From Kineosporia corallincola (GTDB lineage: Bacteria; Actinomycetota; Actinomycetes; Actinomycetales; Kineosporiaceae), in the NCBI RefSeq assembly GCF_018499875.1, contig NZ_JAHBAY010000011.1, positions 62,001 to 126,000 on the forward strand: 64,000 nucleotides of DNA, in the 5' to 3' direction. Below are positions 1 through 9,722 of the stretch, piece by piece. A program made the translations under genes and the position numbers. The notes beneath the pieces are model-generated. The model did no database searches and was not told the DNA's origin. It saw only the letters and a program-made list of their open reading frames with translations. The first letter of the stretch is position 1. Every line of letters begins with the position of its first letter.

Positions 1-1257
<1,257 letters not shown>

Positions 1258-1301
1258 GGTCCTCAGGTTAGTGACCCGCTTCCGGCGCCGCCGCGCAGGT
1301 C

Positions 1302-1328
1302 CCGCTCACGGCGCTACGCCGTGAGCGG
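1302..1328. promoter_or_regulatory. Perfect 12-bp inverted repeat between divergent genes
   Basis: Arms at 1302-1313 and 1317-1328 are exact reverse complements around a 3-base loop. It lies 45 bp upstream of the lpd start and 165 bp upstream of the protease start, where no gene ends, so a terminator role is not expected. It could be an operator or a leader hairpin in the lpd transcript. Confidence 0.5.
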
Positions 1329-1492
1329 AGCCCTTCGTCGTCCGAAATCAAGCTCTTTGTGACTGGCGAGTTACTTTCTGGCGTTTCGGTCTTGTGTTGA
1401 TCAAGGGGCAAATCGGACTATTGGGGCGCTTCCGGGAAACCGGACGTGTCCCTGACATGGCTCTGCCATCACGTCTGCCGAGAGGATCCACC

Positions 1493-2578
1493 GTGAAACC
1501 ACGCCGTTTGCTCGCCGGTCTGGCCGGTTCCGCCCTGGTCGCCGTCGCTCTGGCCGCACCGGCCAGCTCCGCCGGTGCCGCGTCGCAGGTGTCGGACCAG
1601 AAGCTCGTCGAGGTGTCGGCCGCCCAGAAGGCGTCCGTCGAGCAGGACAAGGCGGCCGACGCACTGGCCGCCGAGCTGGGTACGAGCAGCGCGGGCGTCT
1701 ACTACGAGGGATCCACCCTCACGGCCGCGGTCACCACGAAGGCAGCGGTCAAGACCGCCGAGGCCGCGGGGGCCCAGGCCCACCTGGTCGACAACAGCAC
1801 GGCCGATCTCAAGGCCGCGCTCAAGACCCTGGACAAGACCGCGAAGGTGCCGGGTTCGTCGTACGGCATCGACCCGGCCTCGAACCAGGTGCTGGTCAGC
1901 ATCGACAGCACGGTCAAGGGCAAGGACCTGGCCAAGGTCGAGGCGGCCGTGGCCAAGCTCGGCGACCAGGCCACGCTGGAGAAGGTCTCCGGTGAGTTCA
2001 GCACCCGGATCGCCGGTGGCCAGGCGATCTACGGTGGTGGCTACCGCTGCTCGCTCGGCTTCAACGTGGTGAGCGGGTCGACGTACTACTTCCTGACCGC
2101 CGGGCACTGCGGTGAGGTGGCCAGCACCTGGTACTCGAACTCCGCGCAGACCACCGTGCTCGGCCCGACGGTGAGCTACTCGTTCCCCGGCAACGACTAC
2201 GCGCTGGTCCGCTACAGCAGCTCGACCACCGCCCACCCGGGCACCGTGTACACCTACAGCGGTTCCCAGGAGATCTCCAGCGCCGGCACCCCGACCGTCG
2301 GCCAGACCGTGTACCGCAGCGGTAGCACCACCGGCGTGCACAGCGGCCGGGTGACCGCGCTCAACACCACCGTCAACTACAGCGACGGCACCAGCGTCTC
2401 GCAGGCGATCCGCACCACCGTCTGCGCGGAGGGTGGTGACAGCGGCGGCTCGCTCTACGCGGGCACCGTGGCGTACGGGCTGACCTCCGGCGGCAGCGGT
2501 AACTGCACCTCCGGCGGCATCACGTACTTCCAGCCGGTTCCGGAGGCGCTGAGCGCCTACGGGGTCAGCATCTACTGA
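1493..2578 (+). CDS. Secreted S1-family serine protease, streptogrisin/alpha-lytic type
   Basis: This is a secreted chymotrypsin-fold endopeptidase made as a pre-pro-enzyme of 361 residues. I chose GTG 1493 because AGAGGA sits 6 bases upstream and the frame then begins with a typical Sec signal (basic KPRR, then an Ala/Leu/Val core to about residue 30); an in-frame start at 1394 would put an unlikely tail in front. Residues about 30-165 are a charged prodomain of the type that assists folding. The mature enzyme appears to begin near RIAGGQAIY. The catalytic triad is visible: His205 in TAGHC, Asp235 in GNDYAL and Ser317 in GDSGGS. Cysteines around His205 and around Ser317 are placed for the two usual disulfides. 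There is no C-terminal carbohydrate-binding domain. A terminator-like hairpin follows. Confidence 0.93.
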   Translation: MKPRRLLAGLAGSALVAVALAAPASSAGAASQVSDQKLVEVSAAQKASVEQDKAADALAAELGTSSAGVYYEGSTLTAAVTTKAAVKTAEAAGAQAHLVDNSTADLKAALKTLDKTAKVPGSSYGIDPASNQVLVSIDSTVKGKDLAKVEAAVAKLGDQATLEKVSGEFSTRIAGGQAIYGGGYRCSLGFNVVSGSTYYFLTAGHCGEVASTWYSNSAQTTVLGPTVSYSFPGNDYALVRYSSSTTAHPGTVYTYSGSQEISSAGTPTVGQTVYRSGSTTGVHSGRVTALNTTVNYSDGTSVSQAIRTTVCAEGGDSGGSLYAGTVAYGLTSGGSGNCTSGGITYFQPVPEALSAYGVSIY

Positions 2579-2607
2579 CGGGGGTTCGTCCCTGGGGGCA
2601 CACGTGG

Positions 2608-2638
2608 GGACGCCGGTGAGCCCTGACCACCGGCGTCC
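2608..2638 (+). terminator. Terminator-like hairpin after the S1 protease
   Basis: A 10-bp perfect stem (2608-2617 with 2629-2638) and an 11-base loop start 29 bases after the protease stop. There is no clear U-tract, which is common for actinobacterial terminators. Confidence 0.6.
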
Positions 2639-2705
2639 TCACTCCACTCCTCGCGGAGGTGGCCCCCGCAGCGGCGACCCGCGTCCGTGATCATGAACAC
2701 GTCGC

Positions 2706-2730
2706 CCCTCCGCCCGCGCCGGGCGGAGGG
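2706..2730 (+). terminator. Second strong hairpin between protease and membrane-protein genes
   Basis: Arms 2706-2716 and 2720-2730 pair perfectly over 11 bp around a 3-base CGC loop. Its place between two same-strand genes suggests a back-up terminator or a boundary that isolates the downstream promoter. No T-run follows. Confidence 0.5.
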
Positions 2731-2848
2731 CTTCGTGCGTCGGGCCCGGAAACCGTGGCCGTCAGGTCGATGTGACCTCCGGCTGTTGCCGGCGGGCCCG
2801 GTGGCTCTAGCCTGAAACCGTCCGTTGTGGGCGGGAAGGTGGTGGCGC

Positions 2849-3388
2849 ATGCGCACGGGTGACGAGCCGGACACCGCCCGCAGTGCGCTGCGGTTGAGAC
2901 TGGGACTGGCGATCTTCGGCCTGCTCTTCTCCGTCCTCGCGGCCGGTCTGCTGGCCGGCCGGGTGGCCCTGCCGGTGGTGCTGATGTTCGCCGCCGTGGG
3001 GCTGGTCGCCGTCGTCGATGTGGCTGTTGTCCTGCGACATCTCCGTCAGGGGGCGCACTTCCAGCCGGGTCCGCAGGTTCCGCCGTACCGGCCGCTCGAG
3101 CCGCCGCCGCGCCCGTCCCGCGGGCACCGCCCGGTCGACGAGGACACCCGGATCCGGCGTTACCTGGTGATCATGGCCACCTGTCTGGTGCTGATCACGC
3201 TCGCCTGGACCTGGGTACGCACGTACTCGACGACCGCCTCCGTGGTCATGAGTATCGTGGCCGCGGTACTCCCACCGGTGGCCGCGGTCGTGGCCAATCT
3301 CGGTGCGGACATGCCCGATCAGGGTTCGGACGGTGCGGGCACCGGACGGCGCCCGCGTCGCCCCCCGGACGGGGGACTGGAAAACTGA
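2849..3388 (+). CDS. Membrane protein resembling DUF6343 plus DUF3099
   Basis: A 179-residue protein of unknown function. ATG 2849 is preferred because GGGAAGG lies about ten bases upstream; a GTG at 2825 is also in frame. The N-terminus MRTGDEPDTARSALRLRL and the following two hydrophobic helices (residues about 18-60) look like the short actinobacterial DUF6343 proteins. After a Pro/Arg-rich linker, residues about 105-160 hold two more helices starting at IRRYLVIM, which resemble DUF3099 membrane proteins. So it looks like two small actinobacterial membrane modules joined in one polypeptide with both ends cytoplasmic; the module names are from memory. The gene stands alone, flanked by hairpins on both sides. 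Confidence 0.75.
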   Translation: MRTGDEPDTARSALRLRLGLAIFGLLFSVLAAGLLAGRVALPVVLMFAAVGLVAVVDVAVVLRHLRQGAHFQPGPQVPPYRPLEPPPRPSRGHRPVDEDTRIRRYLVIMATCLVLITLAWTWVRTYSTTASVVMSIVAAVLPPVAAVVANLGADMPDQGSDGAGTGRRPRRPPDGGLEN

Positions 3389-3411
3389 GGGAGCATCGGA
3401 CGCAACCGGTG

Positions 3412-3435
3412 CGGGATCTCGTACGTCAGATCCCG
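3412..3435 (+). terminator. Terminator-like hairpin
   Basis: An 8-bp perfect stem (3412-3419 with 3428-3435) around an 8-base loop, 24 bases after the upstream stop codon. It probably ends the transcript of the small membrane protein. Confidence 0.5.
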
Positions 3436-3577
3436 GCCCGTGGTGTGCCGGCTGTCGTGGCACGGCAGTATCCACAGGGAATTGATCGGACAAAAGCCAT
3501 GCGGATAGGGCGATCCGGTTCGGGTGGATCGCCACTGTCGCGTACCGTAGTACCCGGTAGAGGGAAGGAGCGTTGCC

Positions 3578-5503
3578 TTGTCGGAGCCGGCGCGCGGGTC
3601 GCAGGAATCGGGCAACCAGCTCATCGAGGGCGTCACCACGGCGGACTCGTCCGGCGGCGCGCTGAAATACGCCTCGGGCGACGCGCAGAGTGCCCAGCAA
3701 CGTGGGTCTTTGGCCGCGACAGCTGTCGCGCCTGCTGATCCTTCCTCTTCTGATTCGTCATCTTCCAGCTCATCGGGTGGTTCGGGGCCAGTGCGACTGA
3801 TCGGCGAAGACGAGACCTCGGAGGCCATGCAGATGGCCGGAGCGGCAGCGGGGTCCCTCGCGGCAGAGGCCGGCACGGTGCCGGTCCCCACGGATCTCGA
3901 TCCCGGGGACAGGCTGACCACCACCGGCCTGGAGGCCGGCGGGCTGTCGCTCAGCGCGGCCACGGTGGGTGCCGCCCTGGCGGCCACCGGAGCGCCCCTG
4001 GAGCTGGCCGCCGTCTCGGCGCCGGTCTCCGGGTCGGTGCCGGTCGCCACCCTGGACGAAGACACCGGCGCCTCCACCGAGCCCTACGCGTTCGTGCCCG
4101 AACCGGCCGGCGGCCGGGGCGCGGCCCCGGTCTCGCCCGCGGTGGGCAATCCGCTGGGTGCCGCCAACCCGTCGTTCGGTGCGGCCGCCTCGGCCGCTGC
4201 CGCCGGCGGTCCGGCCGGCAACGGTGGCGGCCAGCCCGGGCAGGCCGGTGCGGGGCAGCCCGCGGGTGGCCAGCCGCGCGGTCGGCGTGGGCCCGACAAC
4301 GGCCCGTTCGTGCCGCGCGAGATGGTCGCCCGGCGGCGTGCCGCCGAGGCGATGACCCGTGCCATCGTGATGGCCCCGCCGCTCCCGCCGTCGATGCTCG
4401 CGGCCCAGCAGCAGATGCAGGCCCCGCCGAGCGGGCCGATCATGCAGCCGGGCGCCGAGACCCAGGTCGACCAGTCCGTCACGTCGTCCACCAAGACCCA
4501 GCCGGGCTCCAGGAACCGCAAGCGCGGCAAGGGGCGCAAGCAGGGGGCACACACCGCCGGCATCCCGATCCCGGCGCCGGGTCAGCAGACCCCGCCCAGC
4601 GGCTCCATGCCCATCGCCCCGGCCGCGCCGGGCACCGGCTCGATGCCCATCGGCTACGCCCACCAGGGTTACCCGCAGGGCTACCCCCAGCAGGGCGGCT
4701 ATGCCCCGCAGGGGTACGCGCCGCAGGGCTACCCCCAGGGTTACCCGCAGCAGCAGGGTTACCCGCAGGGCTATCCCCAGGGTTACCCGCAGCAGGTGCC
4801 GACCGGCTCGATGCCGCTCAGCGCCACCGGCTCGATCGGCATGCAGCCCGGTCAGCCGGTCGCCTACCAGCAGCAGGGGCCGGGCGGCCGCCCGCCGGCC
4901 CAGCACGGCCCCACCAAGATCGCCCGGGCCGCGATGTTCGCCGGGGTGTTCGTGGTGATCGCCGGCATCATCGCCGGTGTGCTCATCAGCCGGGGCGGCG
5001 ACAGCGACCCGGGCACCACCGCCAACGTCAGCACCACCGGCACCGCGTCGCCGTCGTCCACCGAGGCCGCCGACGCCGCGCCCACGATCAAGCTGGACTT
5101 CGACACGCAGTCCTACGCCGACGCCGGCACCGGCATCTTCGAGAAGAGCGACGGGGTCTACGGCACCCAGAGCTACGACAGCGCGGCCTTCGGCAACCTG
5201 AAGAAGGGTGTCGGCCTGATCGTCGACCTGGGCAGCGAGAAGAACGTCAGCTCGATCAGTTTCGAGGTCGGCAGCGCTCCGGTCACCGTGGGCCTGCGGG
5301 CCGCGGACTCGTTGTCCACGTCCGACCTCAGCGCCTACGACAAGGTGGTCGAGCAGACCTCCAAGACCGGCAAGGTCACCTTCGGCGCCTCGGCCGGCGG
5401 GAAGCACCGTTACTGGCTGATCTACGTCACCAGCGCCGGCTACCAGAACGGCAAGTACGGAGTCTCGATCTCCGACCTGACGGTGCTCGGCCCGAAGAGC
5501 TGA
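3578..5503 (+). CDS. Large single-pass membrane protein with YPQ-rich cytoplasmic region and discoidin-like outer domain
   Basis: I read the start as TTG 3578, because AGGGAAGGAG lies 7 bases upstream. The 641-residue protein has a low-complexity Ala/Gly/Pro/Ser-rich N-terminal 350 residues and a basic stretch (RNRKRGKGRK) near residue 310. A run of GYPQ/YPQQ repeats fills about 357-410. One transmembrane helix lies at about 452-472 (AMFAGVFVVIAGIIAGVLIS), then a Ser/Thr linker. A C-terminal beta-rich domain of about 140 residues follows (IKLDFDTQSY...DLGSEKNVSSISFEVG...). That domain resembles the discoidin-like extracytoplasmic domain found at the end of actinobacterial MviN-type and kinase-associated proteins. 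A cytoplasmic scaffold with an outer carbohydrate- or ligand-binding domain is my inference. The next gene converges on it after 6 bp. Confidence 0.85.
   Translation: MSEPARGSQESGNQLIEGVTTADSSGGALKYASGDAQSAQQRGSLAATAVAPADPSSSDSSSSSSSGGSGPVRLIGEDETSEAMQMAGAAAGSLAAEAGTVPVPTDLDPGDRLTTTGLEAGGLSLSAATVGAALAATGAPLELAAVSAPVSGSVPVATLDEDTGASTEPYAFVPEPAGGRGAAPVSPAVGNPLGAANPSFGAAASAAAAGGPAGNGGGQPGQAGAGQPAGGQPRGRRGPDNGPFVPREMVARRRAAEAMTRAIVMAPPLPPSMLAAQQQMQAPPSGPIMQPGAETQVDQSVTSSTKTQPGSRNRKRGKGRKQGAHTAGIPIPAPGQQTPPSGSMPIAPAAPGTGSMPIGYAHQGYPQGYPQQGGYAPQGYAPQGYPQGYPQQQGYPQGYPQGYPQQVPTGSMPLSATGSIGMQPGQPVAYQQQGPGGRPPAQHGPTKIARAAMFAGVFVVIAGIIAGVLISRGGDSDPGTTANVSTTGTASPSSTEAADAAPTIKLDFDTQSYADAGTGIFEKSDGVYGTQSYDSAAFGNLKKGVGLIVDLGSEKNVSSISFEVGSAPVTVGLRAADSLSTSDLSAYDKVVEQTSKTGKVTFGASAGGKHRYWLIYVTSAGYQNGKYGVSISDLTVLGPKS
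4650..4800 (+). repeat. In-frame GYPQ/YPQQ codon repeats
   Basis: Imperfect repeats of codons for Gly-Tyr-Pro-Gln and Tyr-Pro-Gln-Gln run through this part of the membrane protein gene. Such tracts are prone to length change and encode a disordered, Tyr/Gln-rich spacer before the transmembrane helix. Confidence 0.7.
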
Positions 5504-5509
5504 CACTGC

Positions 5510-5797
5510 TCAGATCCTTGAGCGCAGGCCGTCGAGCACGTGATCGGCGAGCGGCCACCGTGGCACGACTCCGTCCACGGTGACCGCTACCGATCCCTGA
5601 TAAGTGCGTACCCAGCTCACGCCGTCGTAACTGAGGGCTTGGTCCGGCCGGGCCAGCCAGCGGCGCAGGGCGTCGCGGTCGAACACGGCGTAGCAGGCGT
5701 CGCCCACCCAGCACTCCACGTACGCCCGGAAGATGCGCAGCTCCAGCGTCACCGGGCCGCCCCCGGCATCGCGCAGGTCGATCGGCAGGCCAGCCAT
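5510..5797 (-). CDS. Small hypothetical protein, paralogue of the protein at 35626-36006
   Basis: A 95-residue protein that I do not recognise from any named family. It reads as a string of beta strands with a central pattern FDRDALRRWLARP, then YDGVSW, then a strand-turn VAVTVDGV. The same pattern occurs in the protein encoded at 35626-36006 (IDRGDFRDWLLRP ... VDDVVW), so the two are paralogues inside this window. There is no signal peptide or membrane segment, so it should be cytoplasmic. It converges on the discoidin-type membrane protein and is followed by the tyrosine kinase gene on the same strand. Start at ATG 5797; the ribosome site is weak. Confidence 0.7.
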   Translation of the reverse strand: MAGLPIDLRDAGGGPVTLELRIFRAYVECWVGDACYAVFDRDALRRWLARPDQALSYDGVSWVRTYQGSVAVTVDGVVPRWPLADHVLDGLRSRI

Positions 5798-5937
5798 GTC
5801 TCTCAGGGTCGGTCAGCAGATGACGCCGGACGATGTCGCGATATGGCACGGCCTCTGCACCCTGGCGGGGAGCGGGTGCTCCTGGTCGCTCCGGCCGGGA
5901 ACTGATGCCCGGCCGCAGACCGGGCTCGGCGGCGGAC

Positions 5938-7368
5938 TCAGGCCGGACTGTTCTCGGCGTCGGGCAGGACGACCTGGGCCGGGCGCACCGCCGGGGTCCC
6001 GGCTGCGGCCTTGGGCGCGTTGCCGTACCCGTATCCGTAGCCGTACCCGTCGTAACCCCCGCGGCGCTTCTTCTTCGGCGCGAAGTTCAGCACCGAGCCG
6101 AGCAGTTTCGCGTTGACGGCGTCCAGGGCCTGGAGTGCGCGGTTGGCGTCTTCCTTGCGGGTGCGGCCGTGCCGCAGCACCAGCACGGCACCGTCCGCGG
6201 CGGCCGCCAGCACGGCGGCGTCGGTGACCGGCAGCAACGGCGGGGCGTCGACCACGACCACGTCGTAATGCGTGGCCAGGGTGGCCAGGAGGTCGGCCAT
6301 CTGCTGAGAACCCAGCAGTTCCGAGGGGTTCGGCGGGGTCGGGCCGGAGGGCAGCACGGCGAGGGTGTCACGGCCGTACACGGTGACCACGTCACGCAGG
6401 TCGTGTCGGCCGGCCAGCACCGTGGTCAGCCCCGCTGCGCTGCTGATGCCCAGGTAACGGCCGACGGTGGGCTTGCGCAGGTCGCCGTCCACCAGCACCA
6501 CGCGGGCGCCGCCGAGGGCCAGGGTGAGAGCGAGATTGCAGGCGCTGGTGCTCTTTCCCTCGTTCGGAAGAGGGGAGGTGACCACGATCACCCGGGGCGG
6601 CGAGTCGACGTCGGCGAACTGGAGGTTGGTGCGCAGGGTGCGGAACGCCTCGGCCCGGGCACCGTGTTCGTCGGTGTCGACCAGGGGCTGCTTGGTGGTG
6701 CCGGCGTCGTAGGGCACGACGCCGAGAGGGATGGCGCCGGTCAGCTTCTCGATGTCGGACACGCCGGTCACCGCGGTGTTCATCGCGTCGCGCAGCACGG
6801 CCGCGCCGATGCCCAGGCCCAGCCCGGCGAGCAGGCCGAGCGCGAGGTTCAGCGGCACCCGTGGGGACACCGGGGTCTTATTCGGGGTGGCTCGCTCGAC
6901 CACCGTGAGGCGCACCGGCGAGGAGGTCTGCTGCGGAAGCGTTTCCAGCTGCGCCACGTAGACCGGGAACTGGTCGGCCAGGCCGTTGGCGATGAGCGCG
7001 GCCCGCTCGGCGTCCGTGTCGGTGACGGTGATGTCGAGCAGAACCGTGTCGGGCGGGGCGGTCACGCTGATCTGGCCCGCGCTCACCGGCACCCCGTAGG
7101 CGCTGGAGACCCGTTCCAGGACGGCCGGGCTGGTGACCACGTCGGCGTACGACTTGATGCGCTGCTGGACGAAGGTGCCGCCCTGGCTCATCTGCGAGAC
7201 GTCGTCCTGCTTCTCGCCGGTGATGCCGACGAACATCTCGGTGCCGGCCGAATAGGTTCGCACCTGACGGTCGGTGTAGGCGTACGCGGCGCCCGTCCCG
7301 AGAGCGGCGAGCAGCAGCACGACGAGCCACTGCCGGCGCAGCACATGCAGGTACTGAACGATGGTCAC
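5938..7368 (-). CDS. Wzz-type chain-length protein fused to BY-kinase (polysaccharide tyrosine autokinase)
   Basis: A 476-residue bacterial tyrosine kinase of the capsule/exopolysaccharide export type, with regulator and kinase in one chain. Residues 1-200 form the Wzz part, with transmembrane helices at about 14-32 and 175-195 around an extracytoplasmic domain. The cytoplasmic kinase carries the Walker A motif PNEGKST (Lys272), Walker A' VLVDGDLRKP and Walker B VVVDAPP. The C-terminus has a tyrosine cluster with Tyr at alternate positions (YDGYGYGYGYG, about residues 437-448), the expected autophosphorylation site. In the family, cycles of phosphorylation control polymer length. No polymerase or flippase genes are adjacent. 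A 14-bp palindrome lies 34 bp upstream of the start. Confidence 0.9.
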   Translation of the reverse strand: MTIVQYLHVLRRQWLVVLLLAALGTGAAYAYTDRQVRTYSAGTEMFVGITGEKQDDVSQMSQGGTFVQQRIKSYADVVTSPAVLERVSSAYGVPVSAGQISVTAPPDTVLLDITVTDTDAERAALIANGLADQFPVYVAQLETLPQQTSSPVRLTVVERATPNKTPVSPRVPLNLALGLLAGLGLGIGAAVLRDAMNTAVTGVSDIEKLTGAIPLGVVPYDAGTTKQPLVDTDEHGARAEAFRTLRTNLQFADVDSPPRVIVVTSPLPNEGKSTSACNLALTLALGGARVVLVDGDLRKPTVGRYLGISSAAGLTTVLAGRHDLRDVVTVYGRDTLAVLPSGPTPPNPSELLGSQQMADLLATLATHYDVVVVDAPPLLPVTDAAVLAAAADGAVLVLRHGRTRKEDANRALQALDAVNAKLLGSVLNFAPKKKRRGGYDGYGYGYGYGNAPKAAAGTPAVRPAQVVLPDAENSPA

Positions 7369-7401
7369 GTGCGTCCCCCCGAGGGCAGTGTCCGGGCATC
7401 T

Positions 7402-7415
7402 GTTCAGCGCTGAAC
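7402..7415. promoter_or_regulatory. 14-bp perfect palindrome upstream of the BY-kinase gene
   Basis: GTTCAGCGCTGAAC is perfectly self-complementary and lies 34 bp before the kinase start on the minus strand. Its length and position suit a dimeric repressor site. It does not match the actinobacterial SOS box as I know it. Confidence 0.45.
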
Positions 7416-7436
7416 GGCGTCATGCTATCGGCGTGA

Positions 7437-7799
7437 ATGCTTGCGGACCGGCGTTGCGACAATCCGTTCGTCCCATGCGCGGCTAGGTATTTCGGTCAGC
7501 CGAATACCGGGAGTATGGAATGCTGGCCTCCGGCGTCGCACCGGCCCGCCGAAGACCTGGCGGACGTGCGGCGAAATAGCTCGGAATTGTGCGCCTGGAT
7601 TCGACGCCGAATTGCACGATGCAGTGCAAGTGTGCGGCAGGTGTGCGTGGAGATGCGCAGGCGCACTGCACCGACGGTGCACCTCGGAAACAATCTCGCC
7701 AGCTTCTGGAGAAAGCGGCTAATTCGTGCCTATGCTGACAATTACTGCACGCGCAGTAGGTGTCGGCGGACCATATTTGCGCGATTGACGGGGGTCATC
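7437..7799. promoter_or_regulatory. AT-richer intergenic region with dyads upstream of the HTH/TPR regulator
   Basis: This stretch between divergent genes is clearly less GC-rich than its surroundings. Two short dyads stand out: TTGCAC-N6-GTGCAA at 7612-7629 and TGCACC-N3-GGTGCA at 7667-7681, which share the TGCAC core. They may be operators for the regulator itself. An open frame does run through the region, but its codon use and composition do not look coding. Confidence 0.45.
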
Positions 7800-9446
7800 G
7801 TGATGACGGTGGAACGCTGGACAGGGCATGAGGCGTGGGCTTTGCGCCGGGCTCTGAGAATGACCGTGGTGGGCTTTGCCGAATATCTCGGAGTCGGCAC
7901 CCGCACGGTGAGCAAGTGGGAGGCACGCGGCGCTGACATCGAGCCGATGCCCGAGCTCCAGGCGGTGCTGGACACCGCCCTGGCCCGGGCCGATCGAGCC
8001 AGTGCTGAGCGGTTCCGGCTGCTGATCCAGGCGGGAACGGCGGCGCGGGCCGCCGCGGGCAGACGGCGCGGCACGGCGGAGAAGTCGCCGTCCGCACCGG
8101 TGTCCCCGGTGGCACGTTCGGCCGGTCCGGGGCGTTCGGTCCGGGCCACCCGTACCGGGCCCGGCCTGGCCGAGGCCGGAGGCCGGGTGGCGCGCACCTC
8201 GGTGCGTGACCGCGCGGCGGCGGTGCCAGGCCGGATCCGTCCGGCCCGGCGGCGTCCCGGCCCGGGTGCACCCGGTGAGACGGAGACGGCGACTCCGCTG
8301 ATCGGCGCGTCCGGCCCGGCCGGCACAACAGGTCCAGGTGTCCCCACGGCGAACGGGGCACCCGGCTGGCACACCGATCCGCTGGTCCAGCTCAGGGCCG
8401 CGGACTCGGTTCCGGAGGGCGGCGCGCCCTCGGTCTCGCCGTCACTGGCCTGTGCCCCGCCCGAGGGGTTCCAGGACAGCTGGCTCCAGGGCCGGGCCGC
8501 GCTCAGCGAACCGCCGGGTGGTCATCTCGCGGTCGGCCGCAGCGATGTCGAGGCGGTGCAGGAGACGGTCTCGTTCTTCAGCCGCGTCGATCAGCGCCGG
8601 GGTGGCGGGCACGCCCGCACGGCCGTGCTCCAGTACCTCACCTCCGACGTGTCCGCGTTCCTGCACGGCCGGTTCACCGACGACACGGTGCGCCGTCAGA
8701 TGTTCGCCGCGGCCGGGGAGCTCGCCTGCCTGGCCGGGTGGATGTCGTACGACGACGCCGAGCACCCCACCGCGCAGTGGGCCTACTCGATCGCCGTGAA
8801 GCTGGCCACCGAGGCCGGTGACGCCCCGCTGGCCGGGTTCGCCCTGCGGGCCATGTCGCGTCAGGTGCTCGACCTCGGCCAGCCCGACCGGGCCCTCGAC
8901 CTGGCCGCTGCCGCGGTCAGCGGGGCGCGCTACCAGCTGGCGGTGCCGCGGGAACGTGCTCTGCTGCTGCTGGGGCAGGCCCGGGCCCTGGCGATGGCCG
9001 GCGACCGGCAGGCGGCCACGGTGGCGGTGAAGCAGGCCGAGTCCGAGATGGCGGCGGCGTCGCTGTCCGGGGCCGACCCGGACCGGGTGTTCTTCGTCAG
9101 CGACGCGTCGCTGGCCCACCAGTCCGGTTGTGTCCTGCGTGATTTCGGTGACCTGAGGGGTGCACTGGAGGCCTTCGAGCACTCGGTGCAGATCCGGCAG
9201 CGCTCCAAGTTCCCCCGGGCGCACGCCATCACCCTGGGCGATCTCGGTGACGTGCAGGCCCGGCTGGGCCATCACGACCGGGCGGTCACCACCTGGTCGC
9301 AGGCGCTCGACGCGATGTCGGGCGTGCGCTCGGCCCGCACCCGCGCCATCGCCCGGCGGATCCGCGTGATGACGGCGAGCAAGCCGGTCCGGGTGGCCGG
9401 GTCGGAGGAACTCGCGGCCCGGGTGGAGCTCTACCTGGCCGGCTGA
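7800..9446 (+). CDS. HTH transcriptional regulator with TPR-like C-terminal region
   Basis: A cytoplasmic regulator of 548 residues. Residues about 12-60 form an XRE-type helix-turn-helix with the recognition helix in RTVSKWEARG. The first 75 residues closely match the regulator at 29989-31200; both read V-x-x-VERWTG at the start, which favours GTG 7800 over ATG 7803 here. Residues about 80-235 are Ala/Pro/Arg-rich and probably disordered. The C-terminal 300 residues are helical repeats rich in Ala and Leu (for example around LDLGQPDRALDLAAAAV), like the TPR-type sensor regions of Streptomyces regulators. It is transcribed away from the BY-kinase gene, so it may control it. The target is not evident from sequence. 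Confidence 0.82.
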   Translation: MMTVERWTGHEAWALRRALRMTVVGFAEYLGVGTRTVSKWEARGADIEPMPELQAVLDTALARADRASAERFRLLIQAGTAARAAAGRRRGTAEKSPSAPVSPVARSAGPGRSVRATRTGPGLAEAGGRVARTSVRDRAAAVPGRIRPARRRPGPGAPGETETATPLIGASGPAGTTGPGVPTANGAPGWHTDPLVQLRAADSVPEGGAPSVSPSLACAPPEGFQDSWLQGRAALSEPPGGHLAVGRSDVEAVQETVSFFSRVDQRRGGGHARTAVLQYLTSDVSAFLHGRFTDDTVRRQMFAAAGELACLAGWMSYDDAEHPTAQWAYSIAVKLATEAGDAPLAGFALRAMSRQVLDLGQPDRALDLAAAAVSGARYQLAVPRERALLLLGQARALAMAGDRQAATVAVKQAESEMAAASLSGADPDRVFFVSDASLAHQSGCVLRDFGDLRGALEAFEHSVQIRQRSKFPRAHAITLGDLGDVQARLGHHDRAVTTWSQALDAMSGVRSARTRAIARRIRVMTASKPVRVAGSEELAARVELYLAG

Positions 9447-9480
9447 TCCGGCCTCGCCCGTGGCCGTGCGAGCATCGTGC

Positions 9481-9654
9481 GCGGTCACGGGCGGGAGGGC
9501 TCGGTCACGGGCGGGAGGGCTCGGTCACGGGCGGGAGGGCTCGGTCACGGGCGAGAGGGCTCGGTCACGGGCGAGAGGGCTCGGCCGCGGGCGAGGAGCT
9601 CGGCCACGGGCGAAGGGCTCGGCCACGGGCGAAGGGCTCGGCCACGGGCGAGAA
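9481..9654. repeat. 20/19-bp tandem repeat array (VNTR-like)
   Basis: About nine head-to-tail units follow the consensus TCGGTCACGGGCGGGAGGGC. The first five are 20 bp with one or two substitutions; the later ones are 19 bp. The array lies in the intergenic region 9447-9722. There are no unique spacers, so it is not a CRISPR. It could also encode peptide in several frames, but none has a credible start. Confidence 0.85.
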
Positions 9655-9722
9655 GACCGGGCATCAGCCTTTTCCCAGGTGGTTCGCGGTGATCCCCCGG
9701 ATGCCGGGGCCACCATCAATCC

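Noticed and set aside
1469-2341. Long minus-strand frame antisense to the S1 protease
   Set aside because: High-GC third-position bias gives long antisense frames; the plus-strand gene has a complete catalytic triad and signal peptide.
9481-9654. Repeat array considered as a CRISPR
   Set aside because: The units are directly tandem with no unique spacers, and the period changes between 20 and 19 bp; no cas genes are in the window.
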